NCBI RefSeq assembly: GCF_008629655.1
Contig: NZ_VWSG01000002.1
Location: 62,001-126,000 of the forward strand
Direction of reading: 5' to 3'
Length of the DNA stretch: 64,000 nucleotides
From: Paenimyroides baculatum
Lineage (GTDB): Bacteria > Bacteroidota > Bacteroidia > Flavobacteriales > Flavobacteriaceae
This document shows positions 45,873 to 54,769 of this stretch, piece after piece (the first letter of the stretch is position 1; each line of letters opens with the position of its first letter). Under the pieces are notes generated by a model. It was not told where the DNA came from. It ran no database searches and worked only from the letters and a program-made list of their open reading frames with translations. The translations under genes and the position numbers were made by a program.

Positions 45873-47374
45873 GAATGTTTGTTTTTTTCTATTTTGTAAA
45901 GAATTTCGTTAACCATTCGCTGCAGCATATTAAAATCGTAATAATACAAGGTAATAATACCGGCAGCGGTGTACAAATTTAACGAACCTATTTGTCTTTT
46001 CTCTTGAAAATAACTTTGAGAAATGGAAACTTTTTGAATTTTATCGATTGGAAGATAAGTGGTAGTTATGTCCCAAATTCCGCTTTTAAGGATAACGAAA
46101 TCATCTTTAAAAACCATTTTTTCGTTTTTGTATCCCATGTAAATCAGCAGACATCCCAAACTAAAAAAAGGTAAAATAATCCAACTAAAAAGTAAAGAAT
46201 CGGTAAAATATAGTATAATTAAACTAATGATTGCAGGTATACAAAGTATCGCTATTTTAATTGCTAAAACACGAATATGAGGTTTGTATCCGTTCTTTAA
46301 ATCGATTAAATTATTACTAAAAATAACATTAAACAACGTATTTAATTCCAAATGATTAACGCCCGGAATAATTAATCCTTTTTTCTTTTTATTATCTTCG
46401 TTTGATTCGACTTGTTTGATTTTAACTTCGAACAAATTCATCAGCTTTTGAAAGTAATTTTGCTGAAACTGAAACATCTGTACTTTATTTGCAGGAACCG
46501 AAATAATATGCGAATCTGTTAAGCCATAAGAAGCCGTAAGGTGCTTGTCTTTTAAATTAATCTGATAATTGTAATAGGTTAACAACGTTCTTGCCAAATT
46601 GAAAATAACTACTACAGCTATCAATCCAAAAAACAGGACAACACCAACCAAACCTAAATATTCATCGTACGATGCTTCAAAAATATCATCGTAAACAGAC
46701 GCGTCATCTTTATAGAAAAAATCCTGCAATTGGTCAATTATCTGAAACGAAAAAGCAATCAACAAACCAAATGTCTGTAGGTAATTTCGAGTCAATCCGA
46801 TTTTTATCAGACTGATCAAACTTATCTTGATTTTATCAGCAGATTGATCTTCAATAATCGCTTCATCATTTTCTTCTGATGAAATAGTTCTTGATTCAGG
46901 ATTTATTTCAACCGAAGAAGTCAGCACGTCTTTCAATGCCAAAGCCTTTTGAAAATCAATTCCGTTGATTTCAATTTCGGTAGATGAGCTTCCGGCAGTA
47001 TCAATATTCACCAGATAAAGTCCGATAATTTTATGTACAAACTTCTGGTTTAAGTTTACTTCGTGGATTTTATCGAGCTTTACAACTGTTGTAGATTTGT
47101 TTAACCAACCTTTTTTTATGATTAGTTCATCGTCAACAACCTGATACGAAAAGTAGAAGTAATTGATCAATTTTGTTACAAAAGTTGTCAGAATAATCAC
47201 CCCAATAACTGCGAAAAAGTACCAGCTTTTAAATTCGCGCTTTACGAACATTAGGGCAATTATTGGCCATGCAGCACGAGCAACTGTGTACAATGTGGTT
47301 CCTAAAACTAAAAAAAGTGCTTTTTTGTCGAGTTTATTTGGAAGCGAAAAGTTATAACTGATTTTCTGACTCAT
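45863..47374 (-). CDS. PH-domain membrane protein (YdbT-like)
   Basis: A 503-residue protein with several bacterial PH (bPH2) domains separated by paired membrane helices: VDDELIIKKGWLN near 80, then two further repeats of the same pattern. In Bacillus, YdbS/YdbT proteins of this type are linked to resistance to membrane-active peptides. The smaller partner gene is directly upstream and overlaps it by 23 bases; the downstream hydrolase overlaps it by 10. Confidence 0.85.
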   Translation of the reverse strand: MSQKISYNFSLPNKLDKKALFLVLGTTLYTVARAAWPIIALMFVKREFKSWYFFAVIGVIILTTFVTKLINYFYFSYQVVDDELIIKKGWLNKSTTVVKLDKIHEVNLNQKFVHKIIGLYLVNIDTAGSSSTEIEINGIDFQKALALKDVLTSSVEINPESRTISSEENDEAIIEDQSADKIKISLISLIKIGLTRNYLQTFGLLIAFSFQIIDQLQDFFYKDDASVYDDIFEASYDEYLGLVGVVLFFGLIAVVVIFNLARTLLTYYNYQINLKDKHLTASYGLTDSHIISVPANKVQMFQFQQNYFQKLMNLFEVKIKQVESNEDNKKKKGLIIPGVNHLELNTLFNVIFSNNLIDLKNGYKPHIRVLAIKIAILCIPAIISLIILYFTDSLLFSWIILPFFSLGCLLIYMGYKNEKMVFKDDFVILKSGIWDITTTYLPIDKIQKVSISQSYFQEKRQIGSLNLYTAAGIITLYYYDFNMLQRMVNEILYKIEKNKHSWM

Positions 47375-47876
47375 CGTTTAACTCTTGAATACGGTTCATT
47401 AAAAAAAATTTCCATCTTTCGGCTTCTTCCAAAGTAAGTCCCGGAATAGAAATATCCGAGAAATTATTTGCTGCCGTGTACATTACCAACGTTGCCAAAC
47501 CTAACTTTTTAGCATACCAACCTTGTTTTATCACAACATGCTGCAAACGAATGTAAGGCGAAATATGTGTTGTTTTAAAAATTAATCCTTTCTTAAAAAG
47601 TACATCGTGTTTGCGAAAAGCATATTTCTTTTTTTTGTAAGATATTAACGGCAACAAAGCCAATAAAGCACTAATTACAAGGATTGAAATAATTGCAAAT
47701 AATTTTTCAATTTCATCAATCAAGAAGAATAATACAATGCAAATTCCAACACCTAATAGCAAAGTAATCAGCGAATTAAGCACCACTATTTTTTTATAAT
47801 TATTATGTAAACCTGAAAACGTAATTTCCTGATATTGTGGAATTTCATCAAGTTCAACTAAAGTATTTTCGAACAT
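47352..47876 (-). CDS. PH-domain membrane protein (YdbS-like)
   Basis: A 174-residue protein with two membrane helices (about residues 32-76) and one bPH2 domain: AFRKHDVLFKKGLIFKTTHISPYIRLQHV followed by ATLVMYTAA. This is the usual small partner of YdbT-like proteins. It overlaps the larger gene by 23 bases, which points to a complex or shared control. Confidence 0.85.
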   Translation of the reverse strand: MFENTLVELDEIPQYQEITFSGLHNNYKKIVVLNSLITLLLGVGICIVLFFLIDEIEKLFAIISILVISALLALLPLISYKKKKYAFRKHDVLFKKGLIFKTTHISPYIRLQHVVIKQGWYAKKLGLATLVMYTAANNFSDISIPGLTLEEAERWKFFLMNRIQELNDESENQL

Positions 47877-47975
47877 AAGTTTTAAGTTATTTATAGAACA
47901 TTAATTTCTTTAAAGTAATGATGGTAAAGTTAATAAAAATTAAGTGTATTCTATTTAAGATGGTTCATATTATAA

Positions 47976-48012
47976 CATAAAAAAGGAGCTCAATATCACA
48001 CTGAACTCCTTT
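47976..48012 (-). terminator. Terminator after the META lipoprotein gene
   Basis: AAAGGAG (47982-47988) pairs with CTCCTTT (48006-48012) and is followed on the minus strand by a T run. Confidence 0.75.
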
Positions 48013-48032
48013 AATTTTTAATCAGAAAAATA

Positions 48033-48485
48033 TTATTTCTTTTTAATATACGTTGCGATTACTTTATTATCTGCATCAAATAATTGTAATTGATCTTTTT
48101 TAATCTGAATTGATTTTACACTGCCAAAAGGAACACTATAAATTAAATGTTTCATTTCTTCGCCACAATAACGCATGGTTGACATTCCTTTATCGAAACT
48201 TACTTTGTTATCAGCTACGTTAAATTCACCACCTTGTCCGTTACAGCCATCGCTTGCTCCGTAATTAGCATCTTGAAAAGATAAAACCAATTCCTTTTGC
48301 TCTTCGGTAGCAACAAAATCTCTGTTCTGAATATCCAAACGCTTTAACGACCACGATGTGTTATTAAGCGTTGTCTTGATTTTTTCTGAAGTAGCTTTTT
48401 TAGAATCGAACGAATTTTGTGAAACACACGACATAATTCCCAAATTAAAAATGGCTATTACTGCTATTGCTAAAAATTTTCTCAT
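48033..48485 (-). CDS. META domain lipoprotein
   Basis: A 150-residue lipoprotein with the lipobox GIMSC (Cys20) and a META/HslJ-like domain: NTSWSLKRLDI, LSFQDANYGASDGCNGQGGEF, then STMRYCGEEM. In E. coli, HslJ is a heat-inducible envelope protein linked to novobiocin resistance; here the role is unknown. It follows the beta-barrel gene by about 20 bases, so the two may be co-transcribed. Confidence 0.85.
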   Translation of the reverse strand: MRKFLAIAVIAIFNLGIMSCVSQNSFDSKKATSEKIKTTLNNTSWSLKRLDIQNRDFVATEEQKELVLSFQDANYGASDGCNGQGGEFNVADNKVSFDKGMSTMRYCGEEMKHLIYSVPFGSVKSIQIKKDQLQLFDADNKVIATYIKKK

Positions 48486-48506
48486 TTGATTTTTATTTCA
48501 AATATA

Positions 48507-48992
48507 CTATTTTTTCTTCTTTAAACTGAAACCATAAGCTAAACGAAGCGCAATTTGATCGGTTTCGTACTCGCTATAATGTTCGTAGCGTACACTGGCA
48601 TCTAAAAATTTATTGGCAAACCCGAAAACAGGAGCTAAAATTAAAGAATTATCGATATTTCCACTAACTCCAAATGCAGCACCAGCTTCCCCCATTACAT
48701 AAAACTGATTTCCAAGGAAATATTTAAAACCTAATTTCGCAGGTACAAAACCTACTTCCTCTTGTTCAGCAAACATATGTGTATAACCCGATGTTAAGGT
48801 AATCGAGGTTTTTTTGGTAAAATCATACTGTGCACGAGCATCAATTCCAACACTTCCGTCATAAGCACCATCTGTAGGAAATCCACCATTCAAACCAAAA
48901 CCTAATCTAAACCCTTTGTTGTATTCAGTTTGACTAAATGCTGCCGAACCTACAAATAAAGTTGCAACAGCGGTATAAAAAATCTTTTTCAT
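48507..48992 (-). CDS. Outer-membrane beta-barrel protein
   Basis: A 161-residue protein. The signal peptide ends after AAFSQ (residue 21). Gly- and aromatic-rich strands (FRLGFGLNGGFP, YDFTKKTSITLTSGY) end in IALRLAYGFSLKKKK, like a small OmpX/OmpW-type barrel. Function unknown. It lies directly before the META lipoprotein gene on the same strand. Confidence 0.78.
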   Translation of the reverse strand: MKKIFYTAVATLFVGSAAFSQTEYNKGFRLGFGLNGGFPTDGAYDGSVGIDARAQYDFTKKTSITLTSGYTHMFAEQEEVGFVPAKLGFKYFLGNQFYVMGEAGAAFGVSGNIDNSLILAPVFGFANKFLDASVRYEHYSEYETDQIALRLAYGFSLKKKK

Positions 48993-49053
48993 AATTTATA
49001 TCTTTTTTAGGAAGATCTATTCAACTGTTGTGCCATTCCTGATTTTATATAAA

Positions 49054-49061
49054 TATCTTTG
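49054..49061 (+). promoter_or_regulatory. Flavobacterial promoter (TATCTTTG with upstream TTG)
   Basis: A -7 box matching TAnnTTTG, with a TTG at 49028-49030 about 23 bases upstream, which fits the -33 element. It lies just before the MATE gene and shows that the TTG start at 49059 is part of the promoter. Confidence 0.6.
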
Positions 49062-49073
49062 CAAAAAAATTTG

Positions 49074-50456
49074 ATGGATCTTAAAAAATATACCCAAGAA
49101 TTCGGTTATAATTTTAAACTGGCATATCCGATTATTCTAGCAATGCTAGGGCATACCGTGGTAGGAATTGTAGATAACATTATGGTTGGGAAAATTAGTG
49201 CTACAGAATTGGCTGCAGCATCGCTTGCCAACAGTTTTATATTCATAGCATTATCTGTCGGTGTAGGATTTTCCACAGCAATAACTCCATTGGTAGCTGC
49301 TTCAGACACTGAAAATGATACAGTTAAAGGTAGAAATATTTTTATAAACGGTGTATTTTTGTGTACGCTTTTAGGTTTGATATTGTTCGCATTGCTGTTC
49401 TTCTTAAAACCATTTATCGATTTAATGAATCAGCCTGCAGATGTTACACAAATGGCAAAACCGTTTTTAGACGTGGTGGCACTTTCGCTGATTCCGTTGG
49501 TTATTTATCAGGGATTTAAGCAGTTTGCCGACGGAAAATCGCAGACAAAATATTCTATGTACGCAACCATAATTGCAAATGCGGTGAACCTACTTTTTAA
49601 TTATCTGTTAATTTATGGTGTGTGGATTTTCCCCGAAATGGGTATGATGGGCGCTGCTTACGGAACGTTGATTGCACGTATTGTAATGCTTATTTACTTT
49701 ATTGTGGTGATGTATCGTTTGGATATTTTTAAACCTTATCTGGATAAATTATCGTTGAAAGAAATCAATCTAAAAACATCAAAATACATTGCAAGTATCG
49801 GTATTCCGTCGTCTATGCAGTCTTTGTTCGAAGTCGCTTTGTTTACAGGTGCTGTTTGGATTTCGGGAATGTTGGGAACCGAAGCACAGGCTGCTAATCA
49901 AATTGCGCTTTCAATGGCATCGATGACTTTTATGTTTGCATCGGGCTTAAGTGTTGCAGGAATGATACGTGTAGGAAACCAAAAAGGTTTAAAAGATTAC
50001 GTTAAAATGGAAACCGTAGCAAAATCAATTATGTTAATGACTTTTATTCTATATTCAGGATTTGCATTGTTTTTTATGATTTTCCATAACTACATTCCAT
50101 TGCTTTTTTTGAATAATAACGATCCGAATCAATTAATAATGAATCAGCAGGTAATAGAAATCGCAGGAAAACTATTGTTGATTGCAGCCATTTTTCAGAT
50201 ATCAGACGGAATTCAAGTAACAGCTTTGGGGGCTTTAAGAGGCTTGCAAGATGTAAATTTACCAATGGTTATCACCTTTATTTCTTATTGGGTAATCGGT
50301 TTTCCGTTGTGTATTTATCTGGCATTGTACACACCTTTAAAAGCCGAAGGCATCTGGTACGGATTATTGGGCGGTTTAACGGTAGCCGCAATTTTTTCGT
50401 ATCTTCGCTTCAATTTCATGGCAAAAAAATACATTAACAATAACATTAAAATTTAA
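49074..50456 (+). CDS. MATE family efflux transporter
   Basis: About 460 residues and twelve membrane helices in two similar halves, as in the multidrug and toxic compound extrusion family (NorM-like). IILAMLGHTVVGIVDNIMVG near residue 22 and ASIGIPSSMQSLFEVALF near 240 are the paired repeats. Substrate unknown. ATG 49074 is chosen because the upstream TTG overlaps the -7 box. The small acidic protein gene follows by three bases. Confidence 0.9.
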   Translation: MDLKKYTQEFGYNFKLAYPIILAMLGHTVVGIVDNIMVGKISATELAAASLANSFIFIALSVGVGFSTAITPLVAASDTENDTVKGRNIFINGVFLCTLLGLILFALLFFLKPFIDLMNQPADVTQMAKPFLDVVALSLIPLVIYQGFKQFADGKSQTKYSMYATIIANAVNLLFNYLLIYGVWIFPEMGMMGAAYGTLIARIVMLIYFIVVMYRLDIFKPYLDKLSLKEINLKTSKYIASIGIPSSMQSLFEVALFTGAVWISGMLGTEAQAANQIALSMASMTFMFASGLSVAGMIRVGNQKGLKDYVKMETVAKSIMLMTFILYSGFALFFMIFHNYIPLLFLNNNDPNQLIMNQQVIEIAGKLLLIAAIFQISDGIQVTALGALRGLQDVNLPMVITFISYWVIGFPLCIYLALYTPLKAEGIWYGLLGGLTVAAIFSYLRFNFMAKKYINNNIKI

Positions 50457-50459
50457 ACA

Positions 50460-50693
50460 ATGGATTTACCAAAATTTGTTTTAGCCGATAATACCGATTT
50501 TCCAGATAATTTATTTGTGATACATTTAGAATATCCACGTTTTATTATTGATTTAGAAACAGAAGATATTGAATTTTTAGAAGAATTAGACGAATCTGAA
50601 GAAGTAGAACTAAAAGAAGAAATGGATCGTTTAATTGACCTTGCTGGTGAATTTTACGAAAGAGAAATTACCCGATTCGCTGAAGAGGAATAA
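50460..50693 (+). CDS. Small acidic hypothetical protein
   Basis: A 77-residue, strongly acidic protein with no signal peptide or membrane helix. DLETEDIEFLEELDESEEVELKEEMD is a run of Glu/Asp that suggests a helical segment. No family recognised. It begins three bases after the MATE gene and ends just before a terminator, so the pair forms one unit. Confidence 0.75.
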   Translation: MDLPKFVLADNTDFPDNLFVIHLEYPRFIIDLETEDIEFLEELDESEEVELKEEMDRLIDLAGEFYEREITRFAEEE

Positions 50694-50699
50694 AAATAA

Positions 50700-50722
50700 A
50701 AACACTTGCTTAAACAAGTGTT
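50700..50722. terminator. Bidirectional terminator
   Basis: AAACACTTG pairs with CAAGTGTTT around TTTAAG-like loop bases, followed by TTATTTTTT. It separates the small acidic gene from the CoA transferase gene, which ends inside it. Confidence 0.8.
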
Positions 50723-52212
50723 TTTATTTTTTGCATACTTCCTGTTTGTTTTAAACGGTTGTGAAATTTAAAAGCTTCTTCTAAAATGTGTGGTGTTTGT
50801 CCGCCGGTTTGATTGCATGCTCGTTGAAAGTAATCTCGAATTTCTTCTTTAAAATCTGGGTGCACGCAGTTTTCAATAATCACTTCGGCGCGTTCTCGGG
50901 GAGCCAAACCTCTTAAATCTGCCAAACCTTGATCTGTTACTAAAATATCAACATCGTGTTCGGTATGATCGTGATGCGTAACCATAGGAACTACATGCGA
51001 AATATTGTTTTCTTTTGATGCCGACTGACAAACAAATATGCTTAAATAAGCATTTCGAGCAAAATCGCCTGATCCGCCAATTCCGTTCATCATTTTACTG
51101 CCCGAAATATGTGTTGAATTCACGTTGCCATAAATATCAAATTCAATCGCTGTATTAATCCCGATAATTCCTAAACGGCGGACAACTTCTGGAGCATTCG
51201 AAATATTTTGTGGACGCAAAATCAATTTATCTTTATAATCATCAAAATTCGTTATCAATCGATCATAACAACTTTCTGAAACAGTAATCGAAGATCCCGA
51301 AGCAAAATCAAGGTTTCCTGAATCGATCAATTCAAAAGTAGAATCCTGCAAAACTTCAGAATACATGGTTAAATTCTTGAAATTAGAATTTTTAAAGCCC
51401 ATCAACACCGAATTCGCCACTTTACCAATTCCCGCTTGCAAAGGCAGTAAACTGTAAGTAAGTTTTCCTTTTTTAACTTCGTTTTCAAAAAAGTATAAAA
51501 GATGCTTTGATATCGCGGTTGTCTTCACATCTGGTTCGGCAATAACGGCAGGTTGATCGGTAATATCGGTATAAACTACGGCAATTACTTTTTCAGGATC
51601 GATCTCAATGAAAGGTTTTCCAATTCGGTCTGTTGGATTTTGGATATTGATTACCTCACGATCAGGATACGAATTTGGAACCGAACAATCATGTATTCCT
51701 TTAAAAGACAACGGAATTTTTGTGTTGATTTCTATAATGATCTTTTTAGCCTGCGCAGCAAAAAACGCCGAATTACCAATAGAAGTTGTAGGAATAATAT
51801 TTCCGTTTTCATCGATCAAAGAAGCTTCGATAATAGCAACATCAACCGGAGCAATATGTCCGCAGATTAACTGTTCAACCGTTTCACTTAAATGCTGGTC
51901 GATGTATTTTAAACGGTAATCGTTAATTGATTTTCGCAAAGCCGGATCTGCCATAAAAGGCATTCTGCGTAACAAAGCGTTGTTTTCTGCCAAATCAGCG
52001 TCTGTTGTATAACCTAAAGATGCTCCGGTAATCAGTGTAATAGCAACATCTTCGGTTGCGGCGCGCTTTGCAAATGCAGGCAAAACAGATTTACTGTCGC
52101 CTGCCTTTGTAAAACCGCTTGCCCCTACTACATCGTTATTCTCAATCAACAAAACTGCTTTATCTGCAGCCATTACTTTATCGTTATAATGTGTATATAA
52201 TATCCTGTCCAT
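50710..52212 (-). CDS. Acetyl-CoA hydrolase/transferase family protein
   Basis: A 500-residue CoA-transferase of the acetyl-CoA hydrolase/succinyl-CoA:acetate CoA-transferase type. GVVGASGFTKAGDSK-like N-terminal sequence, the active-site region with EFDIYGNVNSTHI near residue 360 and MNGIGGSGDFARNAY match the family; the glutamate in EFDIYGN is the likely nucleophile. It probably exchanges CoA between acetate and succinate. No TCA gene is adjacent. Confidence 0.88.
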   Translation of the reverse strand: MDRILYTHYNDKVMAADKAVLLIENNDVVGASGFTKAGDSKSVLPAFAKRAATEDVAITLITGASLGYTTDADLAENNALLRRMPFMADPALRKSINDYRLKYIDQHLSETVEQLICGHIAPVDVAIIEASLIDENGNIIPTTSIGNSAFFAAQAKKIIIEINTKIPLSFKGIHDCSVPNSYPDREVINIQNPTDRIGKPFIEIDPEKVIAVVYTDITDQPAVIAEPDVKTTAISKHLLYFFENEVKKGKLTYSLLPLQAGIGKVANSVLMGFKNSNFKNLTMYSEVLQDSTFELIDSGNLDFASGSSITVSESCYDRLITNFDDYKDKLILRPQNISNAPEVVRRLGIIGINTAIEFDIYGNVNSTHISGSKMMNGIGGSGDFARNAYLSIFVCQSASKENNISHVVPMVTHHDHTEHDVDILVTDQGLADLRGLAPRERAEVIIENCVHPDFKEEIRDYFQRACNQTGGQTPHILEEAFKFHNRLKQTGSMQKIKTLV

Positions 52213-52374
52213 AATTAAAAAATTATTGTTGCATACAACTTACAAAGTTAGCGAATACACAAACAACAAAGCTTTAATCAATAAACATTTTAAAAACAGC
52301 GGTTATTTTTAAGGAATTAATTAAAATTTTAAGATATAATTTTTATTCACAAAATAAGATTTGGTAAAAAAAAT

Positions 52375-53247
52375 CTATTCAATAATTTTATTTAATGCAA
52401 AACGTATCAATTCATCGATAGTTTTGTAGGGATCAGCGCTAAAAGTTCCATTTTTTCGGTTGGCAACAATCGCATTTAACGATAGTGCTTTATGACCTAA
52501 TAATTTGGATAAGCCGTAAATTGCAGCGGTTTCCATTTCTAAATTGGTGGCTTTTAAACCATCAAATTCAAACGAATCTATTTTATCGTTTAATAATTCG
52601 TCGTTTAATTTTAAGCGTAAAACTCTGCCTTGTGCGCCGTAAAATCCGCCGGCTGTAACCGTAATTCCTTCAAAAACGGTATCAGATTTAAACTTTTTAA
52701 CCAAATCATTATCAGCAGAAACAACATAAGGCAAACCTTTGCTTAAATCCCAATTAGTGTGGGCTACAAACGCTTTTTCTATTGATTGATTGGTAACATC
52801 TGCCAAACTATAACTTCGCAACATATTATCGGTACCAATAGCGAAAGCCGACATCAATAAAGAATCGACAGGAATATCTGCTTGCAACGAACCCGATGTT
52901 CCCACACGAACAATATTTAAACTAGTCAAGTTAGGTTTTACCGTTTTTGTTGTAAAATCTATATTTACCAAAGCATCTAATTCGTTCAGAACAATATCAA
53001 TATTATCAGGACCAATTCCTGTGGAAATCACGGTTAACCGTTTTCCTTTATAAGTTCCCGTTTGTGTTTTGAATTCCCGTTTATGTGTAGAAAATTCAAC
53101 CGAATCGAAATATTTCGTTATGGATTCTACTCGATCCTGATCGCCTACAAAAATAATGTCGTTAGCAATATTTTCGGGTTTCAAATTCAAATGATAAACG
53201 CTTCCGTCTGGGTTTAAAATAAGTTCCGAATCTTTAATTTTTTCCAT
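52375..53247 (-). CDS. Nucleoside phosphorylase (PNP/UDP family)
   Basis: A 290-residue phosphorylase of the uridine phosphorylase type. The RVGTSGSLQ loop for phosphate and LEMETAAIYGL near residue 240 for ribose binding are intact, with VVSADNDL in the middle. It cleaves a nucleoside to base and ribose-1-phosphate; uridine is the best guess but is not proven. It starts one base after the SUI1 gene stop, and the two are co-transcribed. Confidence 0.87.
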   Translation of the reverse strand: MEKIKDSELILNPDGSVYHLNLKPENIANDIIFVGDQDRVESITKYFDSVEFSTHKREFKTQTGTYKGKRLTVISTGIGPDNIDIVLNELDALVNIDFTTKTVKPNLTSLNIVRVGTSGSLQADIPVDSLLMSAFAIGTDNMLRSYSLADVTNQSIEKAFVAHTNWDLSKGLPYVVSADNDLVKKFKSDTVFEGITVTAGGFYGAQGRVLRLKLNDELLNDKIDSFEFDGLKATNLEMETAAIYGLSKLLGHKALSLNAIVANRKNGTFSADPYKTIDELIRFALNKIIE

Positions 53248-53248
53248 A

Positions 53249-53599
53249 TCAACCTCCTACTCGTTTTACTTTATAGCCTTTGTTTTTAAGGTAATCCATT
53301 ATTTTATCGCGAAAATTTCCTTGAATGATAATTTCGCCGTCTTTCGCACTTCCGCCAACCCCGCACAAAGTTTTCAAATCTTTTCCTAAAATCTTTAAAT
53401 CATCGGCAGATCCAACAAAACCTTTAATGACTGTAGCTACTTTTCCGCCACGATTCTTCTTATCTAAATGCGCTTCCAGATGCTGTTGGTTAGGATCTAA
53501 CGTTTCTTCGATTTCAGAATTCTGATCAAATTCAAAATCCTTGTTGGTAGAAAAAACAAATCCGCCTAAATCTTCTAAACTCGATATTTTTTTTGCCAT
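53249..53599 (-). CDS. SUI1/eIF1-like translation factor (YciH)
   Basis: A 116-residue protein. The C-terminal SUI1 fold is clear: GGKVATVIKGFVGSADDLKILGKDLKTLCGVGGSAKDGEIIIQG, ending in KGYKVKRVGG. The N-terminal 40 residues are polar and variable. Bacterial YciH homologues influence initiation fidelity in vitro. It lies one base upstream of the phosphorylase gene. Confidence 0.92.
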   Translation of the reverse strand: MAKKISSLEDLGGFVFSTNKDFEFDQNSEIEETLDPNQQHLEAHLDKKNRGGKVATVIKGFVGSADDLKILGKDLKTLCGVGGSAKDGEIIIQGNFRDKIMDYLKNKGYKVKRVGG

Positions 53600-53650
53600 T
53601 TTTAACTATTAATTTTGATAATCAAATATACATAAACTATACAGAAAGCT

Positions 53651-53658
53651 TATTTTTG
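53651..53658 (+). promoter_or_regulatory. Flavobacterial -7 box (TATTTTTG)
   Basis: A TAnnTTTG box 21 bases before the TTG of the small hypothetical gene. This supports the gene being expressed. Confidence 0.45.
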
Positions 53659-53678
53659 TAGTATTAAAATTAACAATT

Positions 53679-53882
53679 TTGAATATATCTGATCTACATA
53701 AACTTACGCAGGAAATTATAACTGCAATTGCGAACAAACAACCGTTGCTTGCAAAGACAAATATTGCCAAAACGCAGGAATTAATCGATCAATTAACAGA
53801 CAGTACCACTGATAATGAGGAATTGGTAGAATTATCGAAATATCAAACCCTGTTTACCCTGTTAAATAATAAATTAAAATAG
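53679..53882 (+). CDS. Small hypothetical protein with TTG start
   Basis: A 67-residue, mostly helical soluble protein (HKLTQEIITAIANKQ, then AKTQELIDQLTD). No internal ATG is available, so the TTG is the only candidate. Support comes from the -7 box and the position 32 bases before the solute-binding-like gene. Family unknown. Confidence 0.55.
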   Translation: MNISDLHKLTQEIITAIANKQPLLAKTNIAKTQELIDQLTDSTTDNEELVELSKYQTLFTLLNNKLK

Positions 53883-53914
53883 TACATTTACTTAATTTTA
53901 AATTGCAACCGTTT

Positions 53915-54760
53915 ATGAAAACCGTTAGAATTGTTGGCGTGCCCGAACATTTTAATTTTCCTTGGCAGTTAACTATTGATGAAGGAATGTTTAATGAAGT
54001 TGGTATTGATGTTGATTGGACTGATGTACCTGAAGGAACCGGTAAAATGTGCGAATTATTACGTACGAACCAGACCGATTTAGCCGTTATTTTAACCGAA
54101 GGTATTTTAAAGGATATTGCCAACGGAAACGAATCGGTTATTCTGCAAACATTTGTACAGTCGCCTTTGCAATGGGGAATTCACGTAAATGCCGAAAGCA
54201 GTTATAAAACGGTTGGTGATTTATTTGGAAAAACAGCTGCTATATCGCGTTATGGTTCGGGTTCTGAATTAATGATGTATGTAAATGCAGCCAATCAGAA
54301 TTGGGATTTTGATTCGATAAAATTCGAAATCGTAAATACGTTAGATGGTGCGGTTGATGCTTTATCTGCCAACAAAGGAGATTATTTTATGTGGGACAGA
54401 TTTATGACGCAGCCTATTGTTGACAAAGGAATTTTTAGACGAGTTGGTGTTTGTCCTACGCCTTGGCCGTGTTTTATGATTGTTGCCCGCAAAGAATTTT
54501 ATCAGGAAAATAAAGCAATGGTTGATAATTTATTGGATATCATCAATCAAACAACAGCCGAATTTAAAATGATTCCGAGTATCGACCGAACATTGGCAAG
54601 CGGTTTCAATCAAAAATTAGAAGATATTCAGCAATGGTTACAAATAACCAAATGGTCGCAAAAAAAACCAACCGAAACGCAGTTTAACCAAATTATTTCC
54701 GATTTAATAAAATTTAAAATAATAAATCAGCCTTTAAAATATTCCGAAGTTGTTGTTTAA
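53915..54760 (+). CDS. Periplasmic-binding-protein-like protein without signal peptide
   Basis: About 281 residues with a bilobed solute-binding (SsuA/THI5-like) pattern: FNFPWQLTIDEGMFNEVGIDVDW near the N-terminus, LAVILTEGILKDIANG, and ISRYGSGSELMMYVNA in the middle. There is no signal sequence and no ABC permease or ATPase gene near, so it is likely cytoplasmic; it may be an enzyme or sensor that uses the fold. A TTG twelve bases upstream is possible. The transglutaminase-like gene begins nine bases on. Confidence 0.75.
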   Translation: MKTVRIVGVPEHFNFPWQLTIDEGMFNEVGIDVDWTDVPEGTGKMCELLRTNQTDLAVILTEGILKDIANGNESVILQTFVQSPLQWGIHVNAESSYKTVGDLFGKTAAISRYGSGSELMMYVNAANQNWDFDSIKFEIVNTLDGAVDALSANKGDYFMWDRFMTQPIVDKGIFRRVGVCPTPWPCFMIVARKEFYQENKAMVDNLLDIINQTTAEFKMIPSIDRTLASGFNQKLEDIQQWLQITKWSQKKPTETQFNQIISDLIKFKIINQPLKYSEVVV

Positions 54761-54769
54761 AAGTACTTA

